Shown here piece after piece: positions 16,744 to 24,795 of a DNA stretch of 64,000 bases; positions within the stretch are counted from its first letter, which is position 1, and each line of letters begins with the position of its first letter. The stretch is from NCBI GenBank assembly GCA_020347665.1, contig CP070737.1:458158-522157 (forward strand). Reading direction: 5' to 3'. The position numbers and the translations under genes were made by a program. The notes beneath the pieces were generated by a model. That model did not search any database, was not told the origin of the DNA, and saw only the letters and a program-made list of their open reading frames with translations. The DNA comes from Nitrospiraceae bacterium (GTDB lineage Bacteria; Nitrospirota; Thermodesulfovibrionia; Thermodesulfovibrionales; UBA6898).

Positions 16744-17433
16744 ATGAGGACAACGGGAATTATCCTGATTGCTGCCACATACAGTGTTTATCTCGCTTTC
16801 TGGATTCGTATCATCTGGCATTTCATCATCTGGTATCGGGCAGCCAACGCTTTTAAGGTATATCCTCTCTCGTCAAAAACGTCGCTGGATATGCTCGCTC
16901 TTATTGCAGCGGATCTCTTCCTTTTCAGAAGACTTTTCATATCGAACAAATTACTCTGGATAGGCTCATGGACATTTCATCTGGCCTTTGTACTTGTTCT
17001 CTTTCAACATCTGAGATTCTTTATGGATCCTGTTCCGTCAATCATTTTCGTCATGCAGCCGATTGGGAGGGCAGCGGGATACGTACTTCCGGTATCACTC
17101 GTATATATATTTGGACTGAAAATGATAAGGGAAAGACAGAGATATGTATCTCGACTCAATATTCTTGTCATGAGTCTGATATTTCTTATCAGCGCGAGCG
17201 GATTTGCATTAAAATTCGTGGCACGTCCTGATCTTGTTCAGGTAAAGGCTTTTATGATCGGAATTCTGAGATTTTCACCTGAAGTAGTCCCGGAGAGTTC
17301 TCTTTTTCTGTTTCATTTCCTTATGGTTCTTTTCCTGCTGCCCTATCTTCCGTCTCATGTTTTTACAGCTCCATTTGTTACTATAGAAGCAACAAAACGT
17401 GATGAGGAACTGAACATTCTATTGCGTGATTAA
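16744..17433 (+). CDS. HdrE/NarI-like cytochrome b membrane subunit
   Basis: Integral membrane protein of 229 residues with about five to six hydrophobic helices. His residues occur in pairs typical of heme b ligation in the NarI/DsrM/HdrE family: WTFH-x9-H-x-R in one helix and FLFHF...LPSH in the last helix, with an earlier WHFIIWY. The size is close to HdrE of Methanosarcina. It is followed 23 bases later by the HdrD-like gene, so the two should form an HdrDE-type complex that links disulfide chemistry to membrane quinones (or to another lipid carrier). Heme binding is inferred from the His pattern. Confidence 0.8.
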   Translation: MRTTGIILIAATYSVYLAFWIRIIWHFIIWYRAANAFKVYPLSSKTSLDMLALIAADLFLFRRLFISNKLLWIGSWTFHLAFVLVLFQHLRFFMDPVPSIIFVMQPIGRAAGYVLPVSLVYIFGLKMIRERQRYVSRLNILVMSLIFLISASGFALKFVARPDLVQVKAFMIGILRFSPEVVPESSLFLFHFLMVLFLLPYLPSHVFTAPFVTIEATKRDEELNILLRD

Positions 17434-17456
17434 CAAGAGGTAAGAGATCTGCTCGT

Positions 17457-18689
17457 ATGTCAAAAGATCGGACGACTCATAAGAAGCGGTCATTTATAGA
17501 AGAACTGACAAAACAACAGGTTCTGGAAATTGATGCCTGCACACAATGCGGAGAATGTCTCAGGCACTGTCCTGTCCAGGAAGTCAGTGGAAACCTGTCG
17601 ATTTCACCCCCGGAGAAGATACGCATGTTCCGGGAATTTATACGAGCGACAGAAGGCTTAAAGAACTGGTTATTCGGCAGAGATGTTGATCAGAAACTAC
17701 TGGAGGACTTTACCCGAGCGGTCTTTGAATGCACGACCTGCGGTTCGTGCAGCCAAAACTGTCCTGTCGGTATCTATACACAACGGCTCTGGCCAGTGTT
17801 GAGAAAAGAGATGGTCAAGCGTGGACTGGGTCCGCTGGGTCAGCAGGCTGAGATGCCCGCCGTCATAGAGAAGACCGGCAATCCCTATAACAAACCGCCG
17901 GATCAGAGATTTAGCCCATGGTTTCCCGAAGGGGTTGCAATATCTGAGCAGGCCGACATTGCCTATTATGCCGGGTGTACCGGTTCCTACGAAGCTTATC
18001 CCATGGTGCGGGGCGATGTCCTGGTGCTGAGTTCAATCGGTTCACCATTTACTACCCTCCCTCCTGAGGAAGAAGTGTGTTGCGGTTTTCCACTTTTTAT
18101 TACCGGGCAACATGACCTGCTTGAGAAGCTTGTAAAGAGACTGGTGAATGCGTATCAGGAAAGAGGAGTAAAAACGCTTCTCTGCTCCTGTCCCTGCTGT
18201 GTCAATATTATGGTCCGTGATTGGCCGGTATTCTATGGAAAAAAACTCCCTTTCAGCATACGACATATAACGCAATTTGTCTCAGATGCGCTCAAGAAAG
18301 GGGCACTGGTGATCACGAGTGAGCTGAACCAGAGGGTTATTTACCATGATCCGTGTTATTTGAGCAGAGGGGTGGGGATCATGGAAGAACCGAGGACAAT
18401 TCTCAACAGTATTCCGGGCATTACGCTGCTGGAATTTGACAGACATGGACTTGATTCGCGCTGCTGCGGTGCCGGAGGTGCTGCACGAAAGGTTTTTCAG
18501 GAAAATGCCATGGCAATGGGCAGATTAACAATTGACGAAGCAGTCTCCAAAAAAGCTGATAAACTCATATTGAGTTGCCCAGCCTGTTATGAAAAGGTGA
18601 ATGATGCCATGAAGGGGCATGATAACCAGATACAGATAGTAGATATTATGGAACTCCTTGCTGATCTTATAGAAGGATGTAATCAGTGA
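17457..18689 (+). CDS. HdrD-like heterodisulfide reductase catalytic subunit
   Basis: A 410-residue Fe-S protein, essentially the length of methanogen HdrD. Two ferredoxin motifs come first (C28, C31, C34, C38 and C92, C95, C98, C102). Two full CCG domains follow: C174, C208-C209, C245, C248 and C300, C336-C337, C374, C377, with spacings that fit the CX31-39CCX35-36CXXC rule. In HdrB/HdrD these hold the unusual [4Fe-4S] clusters that split CoM-S-S-CoB. GlpC and lactate-utilisation proteins share the architecture, but the cytochrome b upstream and CoM genes downstream favour an Hdr role. The stop codon overlaps the next start (GTGA), so it is translationally coupled to the cysteate synthase gene. 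Confidence 0.85.
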   Translation: MSKDRTTHKKRSFIEELTKQQVLEIDACTQCGECLRHCPVQEVSGNLSISPPEKIRMFREFIRATEGLKNWLFGRDVDQKLLEDFTRAVFECTTCGSCSQNCPVGIYTQRLWPVLRKEMVKRGLGPLGQQAEMPAVIEKTGNPYNKPPDQRFSPWFPEGVAISEQADIAYYAGCTGSYEAYPMVRGDVLVLSSIGSPFTTLPPEEEVCCGFPLFITGQHDLLEKLVKRLVNAYQERGVKTLLCSCPCCVNIMVRDWPVFYGKKLPFSIRHITQFVSDALKKGALVITSELNQRVIYHDPCYLSRGVGIMEEPRTILNSIPGITLLEFDRHGLDSRCCGAGGAARKVFQENAMAMGRLTIDEAVSKKADKLILSCPACYEKVNDAMKGHDNQIQIVDIMELLADLIEGCNQ

Positions 18690-19945
18690 GCCATTTCACG
18701 ATACAATGCAGAAATTGCGGGAAAGACTTGAGAGAAGTGTACTGTGCATTTTGTGAGCATTGCAAAAACGCACTTCTCGTTACGAAATATAAAGATAAAA
18801 CCTTCAGTAACACGGTTGGCCGGGGTATCTGGGGATTTAACTGGCTTCCGATTCACCATGCTGATTTTAACCAGTCCGGGCCTGTGGTTTATAAATCAAA
18901 AGGATTGTCGACTCATATCGGGCTTGATGATCTCTATATTGCGTTTAATGGGTATGCCCCTGAAATAGGAGCATCACTCGAGACCTGTACGTTTAAGGAA
19001 TTTGAGGCTGCGGTTGTGCTTCAGAATGCTCTTGAAAACGGTATGAGTGGTCTTGTGGTTGCTTCTGCGGGGAATACAGCCAAGGCATTCTCGCACCTGT
19101 CAGTCATATCGGGATATCCGGTCATTGTAGTTGTACCGACAATGTGCCTTGTGGATATGTGGTATCTTGAGCATTCATCGTCGATTCTGACGGTTGCTGT
19201 TGGAGACGGTGACTATGCTGATTCAATTGATGTGGCAAGAAGGATATCTCTGATAGCAGGTTTCCCGTTTGAGGGTGGTGTAAAAAATATCGCCAAACGG
19301 GATGGACTGGGACTGGTCTTGTTGGAAGCTGTCTCGGAAATGGGCAGGCTGCCAGCACACTATTTTCAGGCAGTAGGAAGCGGTACCGGGGCCGTCGGCG
19401 TGTGGGAAATGGCAGAACGGTTTGTTCAGGATGGGAGGTTTGGTAGTGCGTTGCCGACCTTGCATCTGGCGCAAAACCTTCCCTTTGCCCCGATGGTATA
19501 TGCATGGAATAAGAATAGCAGAGAGCTTTTTCAGGACGATTTGAGGCCTGAATTACTGAGTCAGATTACCACACGGGTGCTCTCTACACGTTATCCGGCT
19601 TATTCCGTAAAAGGCGGAGTATTTGACGCACTTACCGCTACCAATGGAAGAATGTACGGGATAGAGAATAAAGAAATCTTCCGTGCAATGGAAATCTTCG
19701 AACATACGGAATGTCTGGATATTGTCCCTGCTGCTGGCGTTGCTGTTGCTGCTCTCATGAATGCCGCAGACCAAGGGAATGTTTTGAGAGATGAATTAAT
19801 TCTGCTCAATATAACCGGTGGTGGAGAAAAAAGATTAATGGAGGACAAGAAAACGTTTGCTGTTGAACCCCATATTATATCCAAAAAAATTTCAGATGGG
19901 GAAATTGAGGATCGCCTGTGCCATACCCTGAAGAAGAACTCGTAA
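18686..19945 (+). CDS. Cysteate-synthase-like PLP enzyme (coenzyme M biosynthesis)
   Basis: Fold type II PLP enzyme related to threonine synthase, 419 residues. The N-terminal end carries zinc-ribbon-like Cys (C8, C11, C20, C23, C26). K104 in CTFKEFEA is the likely Schiff-base Lys, and ASAGNTAKA (N130) binds the PLP ring; GSGTGA later binds phosphate. The overall pattern matches the Methanosarcina cysteate synthase, which replaces the phosphate of O-phosphoserine with sulfite to make L-cysteate, a CoM precursor. An ordinary threonine synthase is the alternative, but the next gene encodes the next-but-one enzyme of CoM synthesis, as in Methanosarcina. The start is a GTG overlapping the HdrD stop by 4 bases. 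Confidence 0.85.
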   Translation: MSHFTIQCRNCGKDLREVYCAFCEHCKNALLVTKYKDKTFSNTVGRGIWGFNWLPIHHADFNQSGPVVYKSKGLSTHIGLDDLYIAFNGYAPEIGASLETCTFKEFEAAVVLQNALENGMSGLVVASAGNTAKAFSHLSVISGYPVIVVVPTMCLVDMWYLEHSSSILTVAVGDGDYADSIDVARRISLIAGFPFEGGVKNIAKRDGLGLVLLEAVSEMGRLPAHYFQAVGSGTGAVGVWEMAERFVQDGRFGSALPTLHLAQNLPFAPMVYAWNKNSRELFQDDLRPELLSQITTRVLSTRYPAYSVKGGVFDALTATNGRMYGIENKEIFRAMEIFEHTECLDIVPAAGVAVAALMNAADQGNVLRDELILLNITGGGEKRLMEDKKTFAVEPHIISKKISDGEIEDRLCHTLKKNS

Positions 19946-21072
19946 GCATACTGAAGAACGGCGGTGTAGATTTCACCTCTTCACTGCCCTGTGAGAAAAT
20001 CAAATTCCTGCTGGAATTGCTGCCCGAATCTTTTTTCCATGTCCCTTTGACCCGTGAGGAAGAAGGTGTGGGCATCAGCGCGGGAGCGGCGCTTGCCGGA
20101 AAAAGACCGGCCATGTTTGTCCAGAGTTCGGGTATTGGAAATATGGTCAATGCACTGCTCTCGCTCACAGCATTTTATACATTGCCTCTTTCGATTTTTA
20201 TCAGCCACAGGGGTATACATAAAGAAAAGATAGCAGCGCAGGTGCCTATGGGTTACAGACTCGCCGGGGTGTTAAAGGGAGCGGGTATATCATATTCCAT
20301 GATCAGGAAACAAGAGGACTTTGGTATGATTAAAAAGGTTCTTAACCGGATGTATAAGAAGAATATGATACACGCTTTTCTCATGAGTCCGGCTCTATGG
20401 AAAACAGCCGATCCGGACCGTCAGATGTCGGAGGTAAGAGTCCGAACGAGACAGCACCTGATGAAGAAAACGGAACCGTCATCCAAACAAACGCGATCAT
20501 CTTTGTCACTGCTCTCCCGTTTCGAGATCTTACAGACAATGGCTCCCTTTATAACATCGAAAGCTGTTATTTGTAATTTAGGCTGGCCGGCAAAGGAACT
20601 GTTTTATGTAAAACATCAGCCCTCGAATTTCTATATGTTGGGAAGCATGGGCATGGCATCGCCGATAGGGCTGGGTATCAGTCTTACGAGTACAAAAGAG
20701 GTTCTCGTTATTGATGGGGACGGCAGTTTGCTGATGAATCCTGGCATTCTGGCAACTGCAGCGCATTATGCGCCGTCGAATCTTACCATACTGGCTATTG
20801 ATAACAGTTCCTATGGTTCGACGGGCGACCAGCCTACGCTTACAGGTTCCTGTGTGGATCTTGAGGCTGTTGCCAGAGGTTTTGGCATCAGAAATACGGT
20901 TAAGGTATCGAACAAGAGGCAGATTACTTATGCGATGAAAAAGAGTCACCCGGAACTACGGTTCATCCATGCTCTGGCTCGTGCCGGAAACGAGGATGTT
21001 CCTAATATAACGCTTGATTACCTGAAAAACAAAAAGCAGTTCCAGCGTTTTCTGAAAAACGAGAGCAGTTAA
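19918..21072 (+). CDS. comDE: Fused ComDE-like sulfopyruvate decarboxylase
   Basis: Thiamine-diphosphate enzyme of 384 residues combining the ComD and ComE halves. The first half has LTREEEGVGISAGA (catalytic Glu at 47-49) and SSGIGNMVNALLSL; the second has LGSMGMASPIGLG, the cofactor motif GDGS (267-270) and DNSSYGSTGDQPT. Sulfopyruvate decarboxylase makes sulfoacetaldehyde, the step before reductive thiolation to CoM. Phosphonopyruvate decarboxylase is closely related, but the coupling to a cysteate-synthase gene (28-base overlap, GTG start) points to sulfopyruvate. An aminotransferase for cysteate and the final thiolation enzyme are not in the operon. The stop codon overlaps that of the convergent next gene. 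Confidence 0.85.
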   Translation: MPYPEEELVSILKNGGVDFTSSLPCEKIKFLLELLPESFFHVPLTREEEGVGISAGAALAGKRPAMFVQSSGIGNMVNALLSLTAFYTLPLSIFISHRGIHKEKIAAQVPMGYRLAGVLKGAGISYSMIRKQEDFGMIKKVLNRMYKKNMIHAFLMSPALWKTADPDRQMSEVRVRTRQHLMKKTEPSSKQTRSSLSLLSRFEILQTMAPFITSKAVICNLGWPAKELFYVKHQPSNFYMLGSMGMASPIGLGISLTSTKEVLVIDGDGSLLMNPGILATAAHYAPSNLTILAIDNSSYGSTGDQPTLTGSCVDLEAVARGFGIRNTVKVSNKRQITYAMKKSHPELRFIHALARAGNEDVPNITLDYLKNKKQFQRFLKNESS

Positions 21073-21659
21073 AGACGTCCTGTTCTGTTATACGCATCAA
21101 TATAGAGTCTCATCGCACGCATGAGGAGCCATTCCTGCGAAACACCATGTTCGGCAGCAATTGCTATCATGTGATCGAGAAGATTCCTATTGTCCGCTAA
21201 GTGTTCCTGAGATCGGTGATCATCCTTGTCAAGAGAGAGTTCTGATGTGGTGTCGGGCATTCTCTTCTTATGTTCCCTGTGCAACAATTCCATGAGGAGC
21301 TTAACATCGCCTGACTGAACAGCCCGCTGTACGTCTTCCGGGGGCTCATGAGAGTGTGGCTCTGTTTCTCCACCTGCTGTCCTGTCTGTGACGGACATGC
21401 CTTTTTGATCTTTGGAATCGTCATTGAGACCATGTATTGGCATCATGCCCATTAAACCCATCATCAATTCAGTCAGCTTTCTGCCATATAAGGAATCAGG
21501 CAGTTCCTGCTGTATAAATTCATTCATGGTGCCATCAACCAGTGCCCTCGCCATCCTGTCGAACATGAGGGCATTGTCGGACTTATGTTCTTCAAAGAAT
21601 TTCTTTGTTCCAAATGGAGTTTTTGGCGGCTTCGGCAGCGGCCTGTCTTTTTTTGTCAT
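21069..21659 (-). CDS. Hypothetical protein with charged, helical C-terminus
   Basis: A 196-residue soluble protein starting at the ATG at 21659 behind AAAGGAGA. The N-terminal part is Pro/Lys-rich; the middle has a hydrophobic Met-rich stretch (MMGLMGMMP) and a His/Asp-rich low-complexity linker; the last 40 residues look like a compact helical segment (MIAIAAEHGVSQEWLLMRAM). I do not recognise a family. Its stop codon overlaps the ComDE stop in the convergent orientation, so it ends the operon region. No signal peptide or membrane helix that would clearly be inserted is seen. Confidence 0.6.
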   Translation of the reverse strand: MTKKDRPLPKPPKTPFGTKKFFEEHKSDNALMFDRMARALVDGTMNEFIQQELPDSLYGRKLTELMMGLMGMMPIHGLNDDSKDQKGMSVTDRTAGGETEPHSHEPPEDVQRAVQSGDVKLLMELLHREHKKRMPDTTSELSLDKDDHRSQEHLADNRNLLDHMIAIAAEHGVSQEWLLMRAMRLYIDAYNRTGRL

Positions 21660-21791
21660 ATTCTCTCCTTTTTTTACTATAGCATACAAATGCCGTATAT
21701 GATGATATGCTATTGGAAATTCCGGAATTATGCGTTGTGATATAATGATAGAGAATTATGAATACCGCTGCTCAGGGAGTTCATACGGCAC

Positions 21792-22550
21792 GTGCCGGAG
21801 CAGACAGATGTCAAGAGATGTCGGCATTGTATCGTGGATAAGAGAAGACATAAGAGATTTTTCGTCAAAGAGATAAAAGTAGTTTCTGAAAAACACTTGA
21901 GCACTGAAATCCAGTTGGCTGACATCGGGATTGGTGGTGCCTGCATTAAATCTCCTCATAGACTGAAGTTGAATCAGGATTATCTCTTGGTGTTTGAGAG
22001 GGAAGATTCACAAACCGACATTCTCTGTACGGTCGTGTGGGAGGATTTCACGGGTACTGTCAGGGATATTGAAGGCGGCTATACTCATAGTTACCTGTAT
22101 GGCTTACAATTCAAGGATCTCGATGAAGGGAAGTGGGATGAAATGCGGGGCACCCTTGATGGTCTCTTCATGTCCTCGGAGCAACGGTACTCTGATGAGC
22201 GGCGGGTTTCCGGTTTACGGTTTAAATTTTATGAGGAAAAAACAGCCACGTTGCACTATCACGAAAAATACAGTGTCAAAAAAATAAGTTATGGGGGGAT
22301 GCTCATAGAAAGTCACAGAATGATAGAGCCGGAACAGACGAATACCATGGAACTGCTTCTTCCGGGTGATAGCCATCCCATTGAATTTCGTGGTCGCATC
22401 GTGTCCTGCAAAGAGATTCCAGGTACAGAAGAGGACCGGTTCGAGATTGGGATTGAATTTCTTAAAATGGACGACTACGAAAGAGATCGACTGGTAAAAT
22501 TTATTAGCGAGCTGTATCTGTCTGAGGAGTCGTCGAATGAAGACATGTGA
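21792..22550 (+). CDS. Tandem PilZ-domain protein
   Basis: A 252-residue protein with two PilZ-like domains. The first has KRRHKRF (an RxxxR motif) and the later DIGIGGACI in place of D/NxSxxG; the second starts at DERRVSGLRF and has KISYGGMLIES and GIEFLKMD. PilZ domains bind cyclic di-GMP and control motility or surface polymers; the first copy keeps the RxxxR arginines, the second is more degenerate. The start is a GTG about 11 bases after GGGAG. Neighbours do not hint at the target. Confidence 0.75.
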   Translation: MPEQTDVKRCRHCIVDKRRHKRFFVKEIKVVSEKHLSTEIQLADIGIGGACIKSPHRLKLNQDYLLVFEREDSQTDILCTVVWEDFTGTVRDIEGGYTHSYLYGLQFKDLDEGKWDEMRGTLDGLFMSSEQRYSDERRVSGLRFKFYEEKTATLHYHEKYSVKKISYGGMLIESHRMIEPEQTNTMELLLPGDSHPIEFRGRIVSCKEIPGTEEDRFEIGIEFLKMDDYERDRLVKFISELYLSEESSNEDM

Positions 22551-22655
22551 TAATCACAATCTCCAAAGGACACCCTGCTCACCGATTTTCATTATCAAGA
22601 ACTTATAATTAAATAACATCAATTTAAGAATGATACACTCATGCATTACTATACG

Positions 22656-23645
22656 TTATTGGGTGGTAATTTCGTCGTTATAGTGATCCTGTGGAGGATG
22701 TATGCTATCTATTATGCTCATATCAAAAATGTCATCTTCTTCGAGGATATGCCTGATATAACCAAGCTGTTTTAATATTTTCACGAAATCAATGGTGGCA
22801 GATCGGTATTCAAGACTGAGATAAGCACAATATTTTGGAGAAACCATTATCGTGTCCATGACAAAATCCCGGTCGATAAATCCGACATAATCTGAAATTA
22901 CCTGAGAAGCTTCAAGGGGCATTCGCCTCAGAAACGACGTGACGTCCTCATGTGCTGAGAGAAACGTTCCTATCAGTTCGGTCTTTTCAGTTAACAATTC
23001 TCGCGTCACAAGAATTCCATAACTCGGATTGTTTGGCCAAAGCAGGAATGGTGGATACAGTATCTTTCCGCTGGCATAACGTTTGAGGGCTATCGACAGA
23101 GCTGGCGTACCGCATGCCGCAGCAATCTCTCCTTTCCCTACAGCTTCCAGTATAAGATCGGCCCAACGGAAATTGACTACAGAGACATCATCTCCGGCGT
23201 GACATGCTTCAAGGTAGTGTCTAAGTATGACATCATGGATAGAGCCTTTCCCCGGAACACCGATTTTAAATCCGTGAAACTGCTTTAGAATAGTTTTGAT
23301 ATCGCTTACTTCAGGAAACCCGGTTAACGTTTTTATTCCACTAAGCACAGTACCTTCCATATGCCCGCCTGCAACGCATGTTATCGGGACACCGCGATCA
23401 ATACCAATTATGGCAGGCGGAAGGCCAACATAAGCCAGATCAATCTGTCCCATTTCAAAAGCGTTCACAATATCCGGGCCGGTTCCGAATAAGCGCCATT
23501 CAATCTCTGCGTCAACGCCTCTAAGGAATTCAGGCTTTGCCATCATGGTAATTGCCGTATGGTAGAACGTTGAAAGATGTCCTATTCTTAATCTTCTAAC
23601 GTTATTCTTTCCATGCACCTTACCCCTGGCTTTAATACTTTTCAT
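22656..23645 (-). CDS. NMT1/SsuA-like substrate-binding protein without signal peptide
   Basis: A 329-residue periplasmic-binding-protein fold of the nitrate/sulfonate/taurine (NMT1, SsuA) type: LRIGHLSTFYHTAI at the start, FGTGPDIVNAFEMGQIDLAYVG and GVPGKGSIHDVIL as ligand-lobe motifs. No signal peptide or lipobox is visible from either possible start, and no ABC permease or ATPase lies nearby, so it may be cytoplasmic, a sensor or a biosynthetic relative. The start at 23645 (behind GGAAAG) overlaps the nitroreductase gene by 14 bases, so the two are made together. Sulfonate specificity would fit the CoM theme but is speculation. Confidence 0.7.
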   Translation of the reverse strand: MKSIKARGKVHGKNNVRRLRIGHLSTFYHTAITMMAKPEFLRGVDAEIEWRLFGTGPDIVNAFEMGQIDLAYVGLPPAIIGIDRGVPITCVAGGHMEGTVLSGIKTLTGFPEVSDIKTILKQFHGFKIGVPGKGSIHDVILRHYLEACHAGDDVSVVNFRWADLILEAVGKGEIAAACGTPALSIALKRYASGKILYPPFLLWPNNPSYGILVTRELLTEKTELIGTFLSAHEDVTSFLRRMPLEASQVISDYVGFIDRDFVMDTIMVSPKYCAYLSLEYRSATIDFVKILKQLGYIRHILEEDDIFDMSIIDSIHPPQDHYNDEITTQ

Positions 23646-24147
23646 AGTGAATTTTACTTTCCTGAAACTCCGTATCTTTATGGGGCTCATGGTGTTTCGA
23701 AGGATACCCTAACGGCATAAGGCAGTGCACGCGGATATGATCTGGAATATCCAGTATTTCTTTAACATACGCTTCAGGGTCTCCTTTACTTCCTTCAGCC
23801 CCATCAGATATCTGTATGTAGCACGTTCCCAGATCCTGATTTACTGCCTCGAGATAGACGTGCCCTGCAGCAATTGAACAGTCTTCCTTGAAACGGTTTC
23901 CTTTGTCAGTATCGTAAGCAATAATAATTATTATGGGTGCATTTTTGGCAAATGAAGCATAAGGAGTTGCCTGTGACAACCGTTTTTTATTAGCGGAATC
24001 TTTGACGATAATGAATTCCCATGGCCGTAATGCACGTGCGGTAGGCGAAAACATTGCAGCCTTAAGAATCTCAGTTATTTTATCCTCTTCGATTTCTTTT
24101 TCAAAATAAGATCTAATACTTCTTCTTTTTCTTATTATCTCAAGCAT
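23632..24147 (-). CDS. Nitroreductase family flavoprotein
   Basis: A 171-residue FMN-binding nitroreductase-fold protein. RKRRSIRSYF at residues 6-15 and SPTARALRPWEFIIV are the FMN phosphate and isoalloxazine contact regions; AAGHVYLEAVNQDLGTCYI is the dimer helix, and MPLGYP closes the fold. Members reduce nitro groups, quinones or other acceptors with NAD(P)H. It is too short and lacks the marks of BluB. It overlaps the downstream substrate-binding-like gene, so the pair likely shares one pathway, unknown to me. It is divergent from the corrinoid adenosyltransferase gene. Confidence 0.8.
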   Translation of the reverse strand: MLEIIRKRRSIRSYFEKEIEEDKITEILKAAMFSPTARALRPWEFIIVKDSANKKRLSQATPYASFAKNAPIIIIIAYDTDKGNRFKEDCSIAAGHVYLEAVNQDLGTCYIQISDGAEGSKGDPEAYVKEILDIPDHIRVHCLMPLGYPSKHHEPHKDTEFQESKIHYEKY

Positions 24148-24208
24148 GACACGCCCTCCTGGATTCGTTTATTTATTTTAACAAAATCATACTGCACATT
24201 GGATAGTA

Positions 24209-24237
24209 TTGACTTGCACTGACAAAGTGTGTAGATT
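24209..24237 (+). promoter_or_regulatory. Promoter of the corrinoid adenosyltransferase gene
   Basis: TTGACT (24209-24214) and TAGATT (24232-24237) are spaced by 17 bases. Transcription would begin about 8 bases before the ATG at 24252, leaving almost no leader and no Shine-Dalgarno site. Confidence 0.5.
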
Positions 24238-24251
24238 ACAAGTCGGGCATA

Positions 24252-24776
24252 ATGAAGAAGGGATACATTCATATCTATACCGGTGATGGGAAAGGGAAGA
24301 CGACAGCCGCTGTTGGTCTTGCAGCGAGGGCAAAAAGCCAGGGGTTCAGGGTCCTGTTTGTACAATTTTTTAAAGAACATCGACAAAGCGGTGAGATCAG
24401 ATTGCTTGAGAATGCAGGTATAGAAACCATGATATTTAAAGATGTTCGTTCGCCGTTATTTAATCCTTCCTTGAACAAAAATAAACTGAGAAAGAAAACA
24501 GAGGACGCCATGGAGATGCTCAAAAAGGTTTTGGATAAAGATGAGTTTGACCTCATGGTACTTGATGAATTTAACTGTCTGATATATGAAGGATTGCTTT
24601 CAGAAGACGAAGCAGCGGCATTCATACGGAACAAGCCCGAAAGACTTGAACTGGTCCTAACCGGAAGGGGTGCCCCTGAAAGGACAATAGAAATCGCCGA
24701 TTATGTTACGGTAATGCAAAAGGTTAAACATCCCTACAGAGACAACATCAAGGGAAGAAAGGGCATTGAGTTTTAA
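24252..24776 (+). CDS. cobO: Corrinoid adenosyltransferase CobO/BtuR (CobA type)
   Basis: ATP:cob(I)alamin/cob(I)yrinate adenosyltransferase of 174 residues. The family P-loop GDGKGKTTAA is at residues 11-20, LMVLDEFN is the Walker B-like region, LVLTGRGAPE and VKHPY are conserved late motifs. It makes adenosyl-corrinoids from salvaged or newly made corrinoids. It is monocistronic here but lies 3.2 kb after the end of the corrinoid methyltransferase operon, consistent with a strain that depends on corrinoids. The N-terminal region upstream of the P-loop is short, as in CobA-type enzymes. Confidence 0.92.
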   Translation: MKKGYIHIYTGDGKGKTTAAVGLAARAKSQGFRVLFVQFFKEHRQSGEIRLLENAGIETMIFKDVRSPLFNPSLNKNKLRKKTEDAMEMLKKVLDKDEFDLMVLDEFNCLIYEGLLSEDEAAAFIRNKPERLELVLTGRGAPERTIEIADYVTVMQKVKHPYRDNIKGRKGIEF

Positions 24777-24795
24777 ACGACTGCCGAAAGAGACG

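Noticed and set aside
17457-18689. GlpC or lactate-utilisation LutA as identity of the HdrD-like protein
   Set aside because: No glycerol-3-phosphate or lactate oxidase subunit is near; a cytochrome b gene is directly upstream and CoM genes downstream.
19918-21072. Acetolactate synthase or phosphonopyruvate decarboxylase as identity of the ThDP enzyme
   Set aside because: It is far shorter than acetolactate synthase, and no phosphoenolpyruvate mutase is nearby; coupling to a cysteate-synthase-like gene favours sulfopyruvate. Phosphonopyruvate cannot be excluded by sequence alone.
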